From Bacillus gobiensis (GTDB lineage Bacteria > Bacillota > Bacilli > Bacillales > Bacillaceae): a stretch of DNA of 64,000 bases. The stretch's first letter is position 1. Every line of letters starts with the position of its first letter. Of the stretch, positions 1 to 8,594 are shown piece after piece. A model generated the notes under the pieces. It was not told the origin of the DNA. It saw only the letters and a program-made list of their open reading frames with translations, and did not search any database. The DNA lies in NCBI RefSeq assembly GCF_001278705.1, contig NZ_CP012600.1:2108190-2172189 (forward strand), written 5' to 3'. The position numbers were made by a program, and so were the translations under genes.

Positions 1-315
1 TTCCCTTGTTTCTGCATCTAGCGCTTCAGCAATATAATCAGCCGCAATATTCGGGTCAAGATCACCACACGTATAAACATCGATGCTGGCATAACCGTGT
101 TCTGGAAAGCTGTGAATCGTAAGATGTGACTCAGAAATAATAACAACTCCGCTTACTCCTTGAGGCGCAAATTTATGAAATGCAACCTCGCGAACCTCAG
201 CCCCTGATTTTAAAGCGGCATTTACAAACGTTTTTTCAATAAAATCCATGTCATTAAGCTTGTCAAAATCGCAACCCCATAATTCCGAGATCACGTGACG
301 CCCCATTGTTTCCAT
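1..315 (-). CDS. speD: S-adenosylmethionine decarboxylase proenzyme, 3' end cut off by window edge
   Basis: Makes decarboxylated S-adenosylmethionine, the aminopropyl donor for spermidine. The 105 visible residues begin [17 protein letters not shown] and contain [19 protein letters not shown]. This holds the Glu-Ser self-cleavage site whose serine (about residue 63) becomes the pyruvoyl cofactor. The family's usual length is about 126 residues, so roughly 20 C-terminal residues lie outside the window. An in-frame ATG at 321 exists, but the run of seven G (325-331 on the other strand) is well spaced only for the ATG at 315. The gene lies downstream of gapB on the same strand, 237 bp away, with its own predicted promoter. 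Confidence 0.96.
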   Translation of the reverse strand, partial: METMGRHVISELWGCDFDKLNDMDFIEKTFVNAALKSGAEVREVAFHKFAPQGVSGVVIISESHLTIHSFPEHGYASIDVYTCGDLDPNIAADYIAEALDAETRE

Positions 316-464
316 AGTCATGGACCCCCCCTTAACAAAAATTTAAAGAAGTGAAGTTCCAAGCAATAGACCGCAAATAATACCACGGGGGAAAGTTAGT
401 CCTAAGAGGTCCTAACCCTTTAAGTATTGACGATTCAATTGCGAACGAGAAGATCACGAAAAAT

Positions 465-493
465 AGTATACTTTGTTTGTGATATTTTTGCAA
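465..493 (-). promoter_or_regulatory. Predicted SigA promoter of speD
   Basis: On the minus strand TTGCAA (488-493) and TATACT (465-470) are separated by 17 bp. Transcription from here would give a leader of about 140 nt. That leader contains an interrupted inverted repeat, GTTAG/CTAAC, near 397-418. Read-through from gapB is also possible because no strong terminator follows gapB. Confidence 0.5.
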
Positions 494-552
494 CAAAAGT
501 TTTGTCCAGGGGAGAAAAGCATAATTAAGTTTTACCCATGACTTCGTGCGGG

Positions 553-1578
553 TTAAACCACTGACATTTGTTTCATTTTGGATGAGACGAAAGTAGCAAG
601 CTCCACAACTCTGCAGGAATATCCCCATTCATTATCATACCATGCCAAGACCTTCACCTTGCGTTTTTCCATGACCATTGTCGTTAAGCAGTCGACCACA
701 GCGGAATGCGGATTTGAATTGAAATCAATTGAAACCAGAGGCTCATATGTAGTTCCCAATATTCCATAAAATGAACCTTTTGATGCATTCTCAAAAGCAA
801 AATTTATTTCCTCAGCGCATACATTTGTTCTTACATCTACTACTAAATCGACTAAAGAAACATTCGGGGTCGGTACTCGCAGAGCGAGCCCATGCAGCTT
901 TCCCTTTAAATGGGGAAGGACTTCTGAAAGAGCTTTTGCTGCACCGGTTGTAGTAGGAATAATTGATTGTCCGCAGGATCTTGCCCTTCTTAGGTCTTTG
1001 TGAGGGTTATCAATTGCATTTTGATCATTTGTGTATGCATGAACAGTAGTCATTAAACCATTCTCAATTCCAAATGAATCGTCAAGAACTTTGACAACTG
1101 GAGCAAGGCAGTTCGTAGTGCATGATGCATTTGAGATGATCGCATGCTTATCCGGATCAAATTGCTTCTCATTGACACCCATCACAATGGTAATATCTTC
1201 ATTCTTCCCCGGAGCTGTTAATATTACTTTTTTCGCCCCTGCTGTTATATGCCCTTGTGCCATTTTTTTCTCATTAAATTTCCCTGTAGCCTCAATCACA
1301 ATATCGATCCCCATCTCCATCCAAGGAAGCTGCTTTGGATCTCTGTGATTCAGTAAAAAAACTTTTTTTCTGTTCACTATCAGGCTGTCACCATCAACCT
1401 GCACATTTGCACCGTATACTCCGTGATTTGTGTCATACTTTATTAAATGGGCCAATGTTTCAGGTGGATAACTTGCATTAATTGCAACAACATGCAGCTT
1501 GTCATCAAGCATTGCTTTTCTGAAAACCATTCTGCCGATCCGTCCAAATCCGTTTATTGCCACTCTTGTCTTACCCAC
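553..1578 (-). CDS. gapB: Glyceraldehyde-3-phosphate dehydrogenase, gluconeogenic (NADP-preferring) type
   Basis: Interconverts glyceraldehyde 3-phosphate and 1,3-bisphosphoglycerate; the GapB paralog works in the gluconeogenic direction. The 341-residue protein has the Rossmann motif INGFGRIGR at 8-16 and the active-site block SNASCTTNCLAP with catalytic Cys153. Assignment to GapB rather than glycolytic GapA rests on the location beside speD and on two matches to the CcpN operator in its promoter. Translation starts at a GTG (1576-1578) with GAGGGGG seven bases upstream. Confidence 0.95.
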   Translation of the reverse strand: MGKTRVAINGFGRIGRMVFRKAMLDDKLHVVAINASYPPETLAHLIKYDTNHGVYGANVQVDGDSLIVNRKKVFLLNHRDPKQLPWMEMGIDIVIEATGKFNEKKMAQGHITAGAKKVILTAPGKNEDITIVMGVNEKQFDPDKHAIISNASCTTNCLAPVVKVLDDSFGIENGLMTTVHAYTNDQNAIDNPHKDLRRARSCGQSIIPTTTGAAKALSEVLPHLKGKLHGLALRVPTPNVSLVDLVVDVRTNVCAEEINFAFENASKGSFYGILGTTYEPLVSIDFNSNPHSAVVDCLTTMVMEKRKVKVLAWYDNEWGYSCRVVELATFVSSKMKQMSVV

Positions 1579-1598
1579 TCCTAGTCCCCCTCGTTTAA

Positions 1599-1660
1599 TA
1601 TGTTATACTTTTTATACATTATTCACAAATTAGTATAACACATTAAAATCCACCTGCCAT
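1599..1660 (-). promoter_or_regulatory. gapB promoter with two CcpN-type operators
   Basis: On the minus strand a -10 box TATACT (1632-1637) and a weak -35 ATGGCA (1655-1660) are 17 bp apart. The 11-mer TGTGTTATACT covers the -10 (1632-1642, minus strand). The 11-mer TATGTTATACT lies at 1599-1609 on the plus strand. Both fit the CcpN consensus TRTGHYATAYW as I remember it. They are inverted and about three helical turns apart, on either side of the predicted start site. Confidence 0.65.
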
Positions 1661-1670
1661 CGTTTTTTAT

Positions 1671-1698
1671 AAAAAAAAGAGCACGCAATCTGTGCTCT
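1671..1698 (-). terminator. Rho-independent terminator after coaE
   Basis: A 7-bp stem (AGAGCAC/GTGCTCT) on the minus strand is followed by a run of T. It lies immediately downstream of the coaE stop codon. Confidence 0.85.
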
Positions 1699-1699
1699 T

Positions 1700-2299
1700 C
1701 TAATTCGCCGTAAGCTTATTTAATATGCGATAAAGCTGGGCTTTCGTTTCGCTTATTTCTCCAGAATTGTCAATGACAGCATCCGCTTTTTTCTTTTTTT
1801 CTTCAAGAGGAAGCTGGGCATTTATCCTGTTTCTAGCCTGCTCTTCAGACAAATGATTGCGTTTCATGAGACGATCCAGCTGAAGTTCTTCTGACGCCGA
1901 CACAACCAAAATATAATCAACAAAATGCTCCAAGCCGCTTTCAAAAAGCAGAGGAATATCTAAAACCACAAGCTTGTGTCCGCTCTGTATGAGATCATCC
2001 CGTTGATTAACCATTTCTTTCCTGACCTCTGGATGGATGATTTGATTTAATAACTGTCTCTTTTGTTCATCAGCAAATACGATCGATCCAAGCTTTACAC
2101 GATTCAACTCGCCGCTTTCCATTAAAATGTCTTTTCCAAATGCTTCAATTATCTTTTTAAAAGCTGGCTTCTCTTTAGCAACTGCTTCCCTTGCCAGAAT
2201 ATCGGCATCAATTACCGGAATTTGTTCCTTTTTCATCATGTCCGCAACCGTACTCTTTCCAGTTGCGATCCCTCCGGTCAGACCTATTACGATAGTCAA
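1700..2299 (-). CDS. coaE: Dephospho-CoA kinase
   Basis: Catalyses the last step of coenzyme A synthesis, phosphorylating the ribose 3'-hydroxyl of dephospho-CoA. The P-loop GLTGGIATGKST sits at residues 6-17, and DIPLLFES matches the family's substrate-binding loop. The reading frame continues upstream into ytaF, but homology begins at the TTG at 2297-2299 (product MTIVIGLTGG), giving 199 residues, normal for the family. The start lies 17 bp after the ytaF stop, so this is the last gene of the polA-mutM-ytaF-coaE operon, which ends at the following terminator. Confidence 0.95.
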   Translation of the reverse strand: MTIVIGLTGGIATGKSTVADMMKKEQIPVIDADILAREAVAKEKPAFKKIIEAFGKDILMESGELNRVKLGSIVFADEQKRQLLNQIIHPEVRKEMVNQRDDLIQSGHKLVVLDIPLLFESGLEHFVDYILVVSASEELQLDRLMKRNHLSEEQARNRINAQLPLEEKKKKADAVIDNSGEISETKAQLYRILNKLTAN

Positions 2300-2316
2300 A
2301 AATTTCTCACATCCTT

Positions 2317-2952
2317 TTAAAGCTTCCATAACCCGATAATAATTAAAAGAAAGCCCGGAACCCAAGCCAATTTATCCATCCAGCTCCATTTTGAAAAAAC
2401 ATGTCCAGCCTTTATGCCGGCAAGAAGAAAACTTGAGCTCATGATTGCCACGGACAAACTCATATCCAGCGGAGAAAATCCGAGCATAGATGCCCCGATA
2501 CCCGCGCCTAGAGCATCTATTGAAAGAGCCAAACCTAAAAGAAAAGACTCTGCACCATTGATCGTACCAGAACGATCAATGTCCGCACTGGTCGGTTTCC
2601 GGAGAATATGAATGACAATTCCTAACGATTTCAATTCAAGATTCATCAAAGTTTTTTCATTAATCAGCGTTTCCTGTTCTTTTTCTGGCCGGAAAAATTG
2701 ATACATTACCCAGCTTCCCATCACAAGAAGAATGATTCCTCCGAATTTTTCCGTTACTTGATCAGGCAGCAGTTGAGTAAGAAAATGCCCTGCAAACATG
2801 GAAAAAAGCAAGATGAATCCCGAGCAGCAGGCAATGACAAAAACCGCCTTAAGAGGAATTCTCATTTTTCTCAACCCATAAGTAAAACCTACAGAGAAGC
2901 TGTCTAAGCTAACGGCAAATGCAAGCAGAAGCAGCGATGCAAACGACGTCAT
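2317..2952 (-). CDS. ytaF: YtaF, MntP-like integral membrane protein associated with sporulation
   Basis: A 211-residue polytopic membrane protein with about six hydrophobic segments. SLDSFSVGFTYGLRKMRIP near the N terminus and ALSIDALGAGIG in the second half form the paired Asp-containing repeats of the MntP/YtaF family. MntP relatives export Mn2+, while YtaF is usually annotated as a sporulation membrane protein; its substrate is unknown. The ATG at 2952 was preferred to the TTG at 2958 because GGAAGAG is then correctly spaced. It lies between mutM and coaE as in B. subtilis. Confidence 0.88.
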   Translation of the reverse strand: MTSFASLLLLAFAVSLDSFSVGFTYGLRKMRIPLKAVFVIACCSGFILLFSMFAGHFLTQLLPDQVTEKFGGIILLVMGSWVMYQFFRPEKEQETLINEKTLMNLELKSLGIVIHILRKPTSADIDRSGTINGAESFLLGLALSIDALGAGIGASMLGFSPLDMSLSVAIMSSSFLLAGIKAGHVFSKWSWMDKLAWVPGFLLIIIGLWKL

Positions 2953-3062
2953 ATTCAACTCTTCCTTTCTGCTAAAGCAAAACGAATGAACATCTGTGTG
3001 TTGAACATTCTAAATCATATGCTTTAACAGCTTGAATAAATGATTCGCCTCGCGCACCATGT

Positions 3063-3890
3063 TTAGCGCTTTTGGCAGCTTGCACAAAAGTGGGTTCCTC
3101 TGCCTCCGACTACTATTTTGCTAATTGGAGATCCGCACGTTTTGCACGGCTCCTCTTTTCTGCCATACACAAAGAGCTGAAGCTGAAATGCTCCTTCTTT
3201 CCCTTCGGAATTTACATACGAGCGAATGGTGCTGCCGCCGGCATCAACCGCTTCTTTTAATGTCAAATAGATTTCCCGGTGCAATTTTTCGATCTGCATG
3301 GGAGACAAACGATTCGCAATCGTCTCAGGATGAATGCCTGCCCGAAATAGCGTTTCATCGACATATATATTTCCCAGCCCGACGATAATTGTCTGATCAA
3401 GCAAAGCATTTTTAATTGAGCGCGCCGTTTTTTTTAGTTTTTCTTCTAAATAAGCAGGCGTGAACCTATCAGAAAATGGTTCTGGACCAAGCTGTGACAG
3501 AGGAAGCTCCTTTGTTTCCTCTCCAGGCGAAAACAAATGCATCGTTCCAAACTTCCTGACGTCGCGGTACCGTAATTCAGTCCCGTCTCCAAAGCGAAAA
3601 ATCACGTGGACGTGAGGATCATACTCATCACTTTGCTTATACAATCCATAGCGCCCTTCCATCCGGAGGTGAGAGACGAGTACATAATGATCCAGCCTCA
3701 GCAAAAGAAACTTGCCTCTTCTGCCAACAGAATGAATCGTTTCACCGACTAGAGCTCTTGCAAAGGCTTCTGGCTCTGCCGGCTTTTTAATTATTTTGTG
3801 CCATCTGATTTCAACTTCACTAATTTCTTTGCCAATGATCAGTTCTTCGAGCGTGCGTCGGACCGTTTCAACCTCGGGCAACTCCGGCAT
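3063..3890 (-). CDS. mutM: Formamidopyrimidine-DNA glycosylase (Fpg)
   Basis: Bifunctional base-excision repair enzyme that removes 8-oxoguanine and formamidopyrimidines and nicks the abasic site. Translation must start at 3890, because the catalytic nucleophile is the proline exposed after Met removal (MPELPEVETVRR). The 275-residue protein has the helix-two-turn-helix region (LGNIYVDETLF) and a C-terminal zinc finger with four cysteines (CKTCG...HFCASC). It starts 18 bp after the polA stop and is co-transcribed with it, coupling lesion removal to gap filling. Confidence 0.97.
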   Translation of the reverse strand: MPELPEVETVRRTLEELIIGKEISEVEIRWHKIIKKPAEPEAFARALVGETIHSVGRRGKFLLLRLDHYVLVSHLRMEGRYGLYKQSDEYDPHVHVIFRFGDGTELRYRDVRKFGTMHLFSPGEETKELPLSQLGPEPFSDRFTPAYLEEKLKKTARSIKNALLDQTIIVGLGNIYVDETLFRAGIHPETIANRLSPMQIEKLHREIYLTLKEAVDAGGSTIRSYVNSEGKEGAFQLQLFVYGRKEEPCKTCGSPISKIVVGGRGTHFCASCQKR

Positions 3891-3908
3891 TTCTTCCACT
3901 TCCTCACT

Positions 3909-6548
3909 TTACTTAGCATCATACCAAGAAGGTCCATGAGAATAATCCACCTTTAAAGGTACATCCAATTTCAATGCATTTTCCATGACTTCCGGAACGA
4001 GCTTTTCTAATATGTGTATTTCTTCTTTTGGTGCTTCAAATATTAATTCATCATGGACCTGCAGCAATAGCTTTGATTCAAGCTTTTCTTTTTTTAGTGC
4101 TTCTGCCATATCAATCATAGCTTTTTTTATGATATCCGCTGCGCTTCCTTGAATCGGGGTATTCATCGCCGTCCGTTCGGCAAAGCCTCTCAGATTAAAA
4201 TTCCGGCTGGTGATTTCCGGGATATAACGCCTTCTTTGAAGTAAGGTGGTTACAAATCCTTTTTGCTTCGCTTCCTGAATCGATTCATCCATATACTCTT
4301 TTACGCCTTTAAAGCTTTCCAAATAGCGGGTAATAAATTCTCCTGCCGCTTTACGGGTAATACCAAGGCTTTGTGACAGGCCATAGTCACTGATGCCGTA
4401 CACGATGCCGAAGTTCACCGCTTTTGCCTGTCTTCTCATATTCGCTGTAACTTCATCAGCTTCGACATGAAACACATCCATTGCCGTTTTTGTATGAATA
4501 TCCATATCATTTGTAAAGGCCTCTATCAAATTTTCATCCTTTGATATGTGGGCGAGAACCCGTAATTCGATTTGAGAATAATCAGCAGCAAAAATCAGCC
4601 AGTCCTTTTTTGAAGGAATAAAAGCTTGACGGATTTTACGCCCTTCTTCTAAGCGAATTGGGATGTTTTGCAGATTAGGGTCAATAGAGCTTAATCTGCC
4701 GGTTTGGGTAAGCGCCTGATTAAAGCGGGTATGAACTCGGTGCGTATCCTGTTTAATGACCTTTAACAATCCCTCAACGTATGTAGAATGAAGCTTGCCG
4801 ATTTGCCGGTAATGCAAGAGATACTGGACAATTTCGTGTTGGTCAGCCAGCTTTTCCAGCACATCCGCTGAAGTAGAATAGCCCGTTTTCGTCTTTTTTA
4901 TGACAGGCAGCTGAAGCTTATCAAACAATATGACACCAAGCTGTTTCGGAGAATTGACATTAAACGGTTCTCCTGCGAGTTCATGGATTTTTTCTTCGAC
5001 TTCCTTCAGCTTGGCCGATAACTCGGCTCCCATGTTTTTTAGACGGTCGATGTCCACCTGTACCCCTTCGCTCTCCATCTCTCCAAGGATAACAGACAAA
5101 GGCAGCTCTAGATCCTCGTAAAGCTCCAGCTGTTCATTTTTTTTCAGGTCGTCCAGCAAACGATCATACAGCCTGGTAATCGCCATCCCTTTTCTAGCAA
5201 GGTGGTCAGCAAGAGAATTCTCTTCTGGACATGCTCTTTTTGCTCCTTTTCCGTAGACCGTTTCATCGGAAGAAACGAGTTGGATCCCTTTCTCTTTTGC
5301 GACACTGGCAACATCCTCATACGAGCTTGCCGGATTTAATAGATACGCGGCGAGAAGCACATCGAATTCAGCGCCTTTTAAATGGACTCCCTGCCATTTA
5401 AGAGCGACTTGAGCCTTCTTGCTGTCAAAGATCCATTTCTTCTTCGATTCATCTTCAAGCCATGCTTTAAATGCTTCTGAAGCTAAACCTGCTTCAGAAG
5501 GTATGAAAAAGGCACCAGAATCATTCACAATCGAGAAACCAACAATCGGCTCATCATGGTAATGTTCACTCATTTGTTCAACGACGAGTGACGAAGGAGA
5601 TAAGAGCATATCTTCTTTTACTTCGCTGCAAATTTCAACCTGAATTTCCTCCAGCTCTTCTTCTTCACCAGCAGACTCTCCTTCACCGAGTTTTTCAAGA
5701 AGGGTATTAAAGCCCAGTTCTTTATATAAGCCAACTACCTTGTCCATCACAGGTCCGGCATAGGTAAGCTCAGCAACCCCCACTTCAATCGGGGCTTCTG
5801 TTGTAATGGTCGCAAGCTCTTTGCTCATAACAGCCTGGTCTTTAAATTCCTCAAGCTTTTCTTTCAGCTTATTCCCGGATACTTCGGAAATGGATTCCAG
5901 CAGCTTCTCTACAGTATCAAATTGTTTCAGCAGCTTAATTGCCGTTTTCTCACCGACACCTGGAACACCCGGAATATTATCTGAGGAATCTCCCATAAGG
6001 CCTTTCATATCAATTATTTGTTTCGGCTCAAGCCCGTACTTTTCTTTCACGTGGGCAGGAGTATAATTTTCTACTTCGGTAATGCCTTTTTTCGTAATGG
6101 CAACGGTTGTATGTTCAGAGGAGAGCTGAGTCAAATCCTTGTCGCCTGACACGATTTTAACGGTATATCCCTCTTTCTCCGCTGACTTTGCAAGCGTACC
6201 AATGATGTCATCAGCTTCAAAATTTTCAAGCTCGTACGTTTTCACCTGATACGCATTTAGCAGCTCTCTTATAAAGGGCATCTGTTCAGATAGCTCTGGA
6301 GGAGTTTTTTGGCGGCCGCCTTTGTATTCTTTAAAAGTCTTATGTCTAAACGTTGTTTTGCCCGCATCAAATGCGACGAGCATATGAGACGGTTTTTCTT
6401 CCTCAAGCATTTTCGTCAATATCATTGTAAAACCGTACACAGCATTTGTATGGATGCCTTTTTCATTATTTAGAAGCGGCAACGCAAAAAAGGCGCGGTA
6501 TGCCAAACTATTGCCGTCCACAAGCAGAAGCTTTTTTTGTTCTGTCAT
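3909..6548 (-). CDS. polA: DNA polymerase I
   Basis: Gap-filling and Okazaki-fragment-processing polymerase of 879 residues. The N-terminal 5'-3' exonuclease (FEN) domain covers roughly 1-290 (LLLVDGNSLAYRAFF, VSGDKDLTQL, GDSSDNIPGVPGVGEKTA). The central 3'-5' exonuclease-like domain (about 300-465) lacks an obvious full set of catalytic acidic residues, as in other Bacillus PolA. The polymerase domain carries motif A (DYSQIELR, 656-663), motif B (RRQAKAVNFGIVYG, 705-718) and motif C (VHDE, 831-834). AGGAGGAGAATTGA precedes the ATG. The phoR terminator lies upstream, so polA probably has its own promoter in 6549-6720. Confidence 0.98.
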   Translation of the reverse strand: MTEQKKLLLVDGNSLAYRAFFALPLLNNEKGIHTNAVYGFTMILTKMLEEEKPSHMLVAFDAGKTTFRHKTFKEYKGGRQKTPPELSEQMPFIRELLNAYQVKTYELENFEADDIIGTLAKSAEKEGYTVKIVSGDKDLTQLSSEHTTVAITKKGITEVENYTPAHVKEKYGLEPKQIIDMKGLMGDSSDNIPGVPGVGEKTAIKLLKQFDTVEKLLESISEVSGNKLKEKLEEFKDQAVMSKELATITTEAPIEVGVAELTYAGPVMDKVVGLYKELGFNTLLEKLGEGESAGEEEELEEIQVEICSEVKEDMLLSPSSLVVEQMSEHYHDEPIVGFSIVNDSGAFFIPSEAGLASEAFKAWLEDESKKKWIFDSKKAQVALKWQGVHLKGAEFDVLLAAYLLNPASSYEDVASVAKEKGIQLVSSDETVYGKGAKRACPEENSLADHLARKGMAITRLYDRLLDDLKKNEQLELYEDLELPLSVILGEMESEGVQVDIDRLKNMGAELSAKLKEVEEKIHELAGEPFNVNSPKQLGVILFDKLQLPVIKKTKTGYSTSADVLEKLADQHEIVQYLLHYRQIGKLHSTYVEGLLKVIKQDTHRVHTRFNQALTQTGRLSSIDPNLQNIPIRLEEGRKIRQAFIPSKKDWLIFAADYSQIELRVLAHISKDENLIEAFTNDMDIHTKTAMDVFHVEADEVTANMRRQAKAVNFGIVYGISDYGLSQSLGITRKAAGEFITRYLESFKGVKEYMDESIQEAKQKGFVTTLLQRRRYIPEITSRNFNLRGFAERTAMNTPIQGSAADIIKKAMIDMAEALKKEKLESKLLLQVHDELIFEAPKEEIHILEKLVPEVMENALKLDVPLKVDYSHGPSWYDAK

Positions 6549-6586
6549 TCAATTCTCCTCCTAAAAAGCCCTAATCGTATCTTTTA

Positions 6587-6656
6587 TCCCGTATTAACGG
6601 GCAGTAAGACCCCCACCTCAAGGTTTTGAGTGTAAACGAGCAATCCTAGGTGGGGG
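6587..6656. repeat. Structured REP-like palindromic element between phoR and polA
   Basis: A perfect 9-bp G/C-rich inverted repeat (CCCCCACCT 6610-6618 with AGGTGGGGG 6648-6656) encloses a second hairpin (CTCAA/TTGAG, 6619-6632). It is followed by a third, CCCGT/ACGGG (6587-6600). There is no T-run next to the big stem, so it is not a normal terminator. I saw no second copy in the window. It may be a dispersed repeat of REP or miniature-element type, or a structured polA leader. Confidence 0.5.
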
Positions 6657-6720
6657 CTGATTGAAGTTTCACTTTATTTTAACAAAGTTCATAAGGAAAG
6701 AAAAATGAAGGGAAAAACGA

Positions 6721-6753
6721 AAAAAGGGACGAGAACACGTAGGTTCTCGTCCT
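6721..6753 (-). terminator. Terminator of the phoP-phoR operon
   Basis: A perfect 10-bp stem (GGACGAGAAC/GTTCTCGTCC) on the minus strand is followed by CTTTTTT. It lies about 90 bp after the phoR stop. Confidence 0.9.
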
Positions 6754-6845
6754 AAAAATGGCTCCTTGGATGAAGGGGTTTTCGAAGATAATCTTACCAG
6801 CCCTTCATTAATTCACCGTGAAAAGAATGTTAACAATTTGTAAAC

Positions 6846-8594
6846 TTAGAGATTTCGATTTAATTCAATCGTAAAAATCGTGCCTTTTCCTAATTCACTT
6901 TCGACGTCAATTCTGCCTCCGTGAATTTCAATGATATGCTTTACGATGGCAAGCCCAAGTCCGGTACCGCCTGAATTGCGACTTCTTGCGCGATCCACTC
7001 TGTAAAACCTTTCAAAAATTCTTGGGATATGTTCTTTTTTTATTCCGATGCCTGTGTCTGCCACCTGTGCAATGACCTTATCCTTCAATTGTTTTAACGT
7101 AACATTGACTGAGCCTTTCTCAGATGTATAGGCAACAGCATTGCTCATTAGGTTTATAAAAACTTGCTTTAAGCGGTGTGGATCTCCTTCTACCTCCACT
7201 TGCTCCTCAGGCAATTCGAGCACAATATCAATTCCTTTTTCTTCAGCACGATAAGAGAGGATATTGGCAACATCATTAATAATTTCTTTAATGTCACATG
7301 TTTCAGCAACCAAATGAAAGTCTTGCTTTTCTAATTTTGATAGCTCTAGCAGATCGTGGATTAATGATTCCAGACGGTCGCTTTCTTTTAGAATAATTGA
7401 AAGAAAATGAGAAAGAGTTTTTTCATCCTTCATTGCGCCGTCCAGCAAGGTTTCCGAGAATCCTTTAATCGATGTGATCGGGGTTTTTAATTCGTGGGAA
7501 ACGTTGGCAACAAAATCTTTCCTCATTTGCTCAAGCTTGCTCATTTCTGTAATGTCATGAAAAACAAGAACGATTCCCTTCCATTCCTCATTGTTTCCGG
7601 TAATTGGAGCACCTTCCACTTCAAAATAGCGCCTTTCTATGCGAAACGGAAGATGAATCAGCCTTTTTGCTTTCGATTCCGTCATAAAGATTTCTTCTAC
7701 CAGATGGATGACTTCTTCATGCTGAAAGGCCTCATAATACAAATGATATAAAAATGTTTCCGGCTGAATTTGGAATTGCTCCTTAAATGCCCGGTTGACT
7801 AAATTAATATAGCCTCTTCCATCGATAAGAATCAGTCCGGATCCCATATTCTCGATTAAGGTTTGCAATCGGTCTTGCTGCATTTGCTGGGCACGGGTCA
7901 TGTCCTGTAAATTTCTAGCTAAAATATTAATCGATTGGCTCAGCATGCTCGTTTCATTCATATGCTCTTCATAGGTTCTTGCATCATAATTTCCTCTAGC
8001 AAGCTCCATGGCAACCTTCGTGGCTGATTCGATCGGCGTCGTATACCTGGACGTGATTTTCAGACCTGTAAAGAGCAGAATTAACAAAGCAACACCTAAT
8101 CCCCCTGCCAGCGCCCACCACATTTGCCGTTCCATCTCTTGCATTGAGTATGCAGGACTGCTGAGCAGCAGATAACCTTGTTCTCCGTTTGCCGCATCGA
8201 AGGGTACAGCATAATGCAGAAACCGGGAATCCCAATCTTCCACTTGAAATCCAGGTAATTCACGTTCATGCTCGAGCATTTCTTTTATGATGGTTTTATC
8301 ATGATTTCCATTGTGTCCGCTCTCAAAAATTACATTCCCGCTTTCATCCAGAAGCATGGCCTGCCCCTGTAAATGCTGAACTGCTTTTTTTAAGAGATCT
8401 TCGTTTTCTGCAGACTTGAGATTTTCTGTATCCAGCAAGGATTCAACAAGCCCTGCTTCATGCCGGATTTGATCGTTTGCTTTTTCTTCATAAAATCGGT
8501 TAAAAAGCAGATCCAATATCAGCCCAAGGGCAATAAAGACTGCGATAACCAAAGTAAACAAAGCAAGAAAAAGCCGTAAACGAAAATTATTCAT
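6846..8594 (-). CDS. phoR: Phosphate-starvation sensor histidine kinase PhoR
   Basis: Membrane sensor kinase for phosphate limitation, 582 residues. TM1 is at about 5-30, an extracytoplasmic sensor region about 31-155, TM2 about 158-178, HAMP about 180-235 and a PAS domain about 245-350. HisKA has autophosphorylated His367 in FVANVSHELKTP, and a C-terminal HATPase has its G-box (SGGTGLGLAIVKHI). The start at 8594 was chosen over 8624 because it matches the family N terminus and overlaps the phoP stop by 8 bp, with GAGGAG upstream. The overlap implies translational coupling to its response regulator. Confidence 0.97.
   Translation of the reverse strand: MNNFRLRLFLALFTLVIAVFIALGLILDLLFNRFYEEKANDQIRHEAGLVESLLDTENLKSAENEDLLKKAVQHLQGQAMLLDESGNVIFESGHNGNHDKTIIKEMLEHERELPGFQVEDWDSRFLHYAVPFDAANGEQGYLLLSSPAYSMQEMERQMWWALAGGLGVALLILLFTGLKITSRYTTPIESATKVAMELARGNYDARTYEEHMNETSMLSQSINILARNLQDMTRAQQMQQDRLQTLIENMGSGLILIDGRGYINLVNRAFKEQFQIQPETFLYHLYYEAFQHEEVIHLVEEIFMTESKAKRLIHLPFRIERRYFEVEGAPITGNNEEWKGIVLVFHDITEMSKLEQMRKDFVANVSHELKTPITSIKGFSETLLDGAMKDEKTLSHFLSIILKESDRLESLIHDLLELSKLEKQDFHLVAETCDIKEIINDVANILSYRAEEKGIDIVLELPEEQVEVEGDPHRLKQVFINLMSNAVAYTSEKGSVNVTLKQLKDKVIAQVADTGIGIKKEHIPRIFERFYRVDRARSRNSGGTGLGLAIVKHIIEIHGGRIDVESELGKGTIFTIELNRNL

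Noticed and set aside
5806..6066. Open frame antisense to polA rich in Ser and Phe
   Set aside because: Typical codon-complement shadow of a Lys/Glu-rich gene; no ribosome site and no recognisable family.
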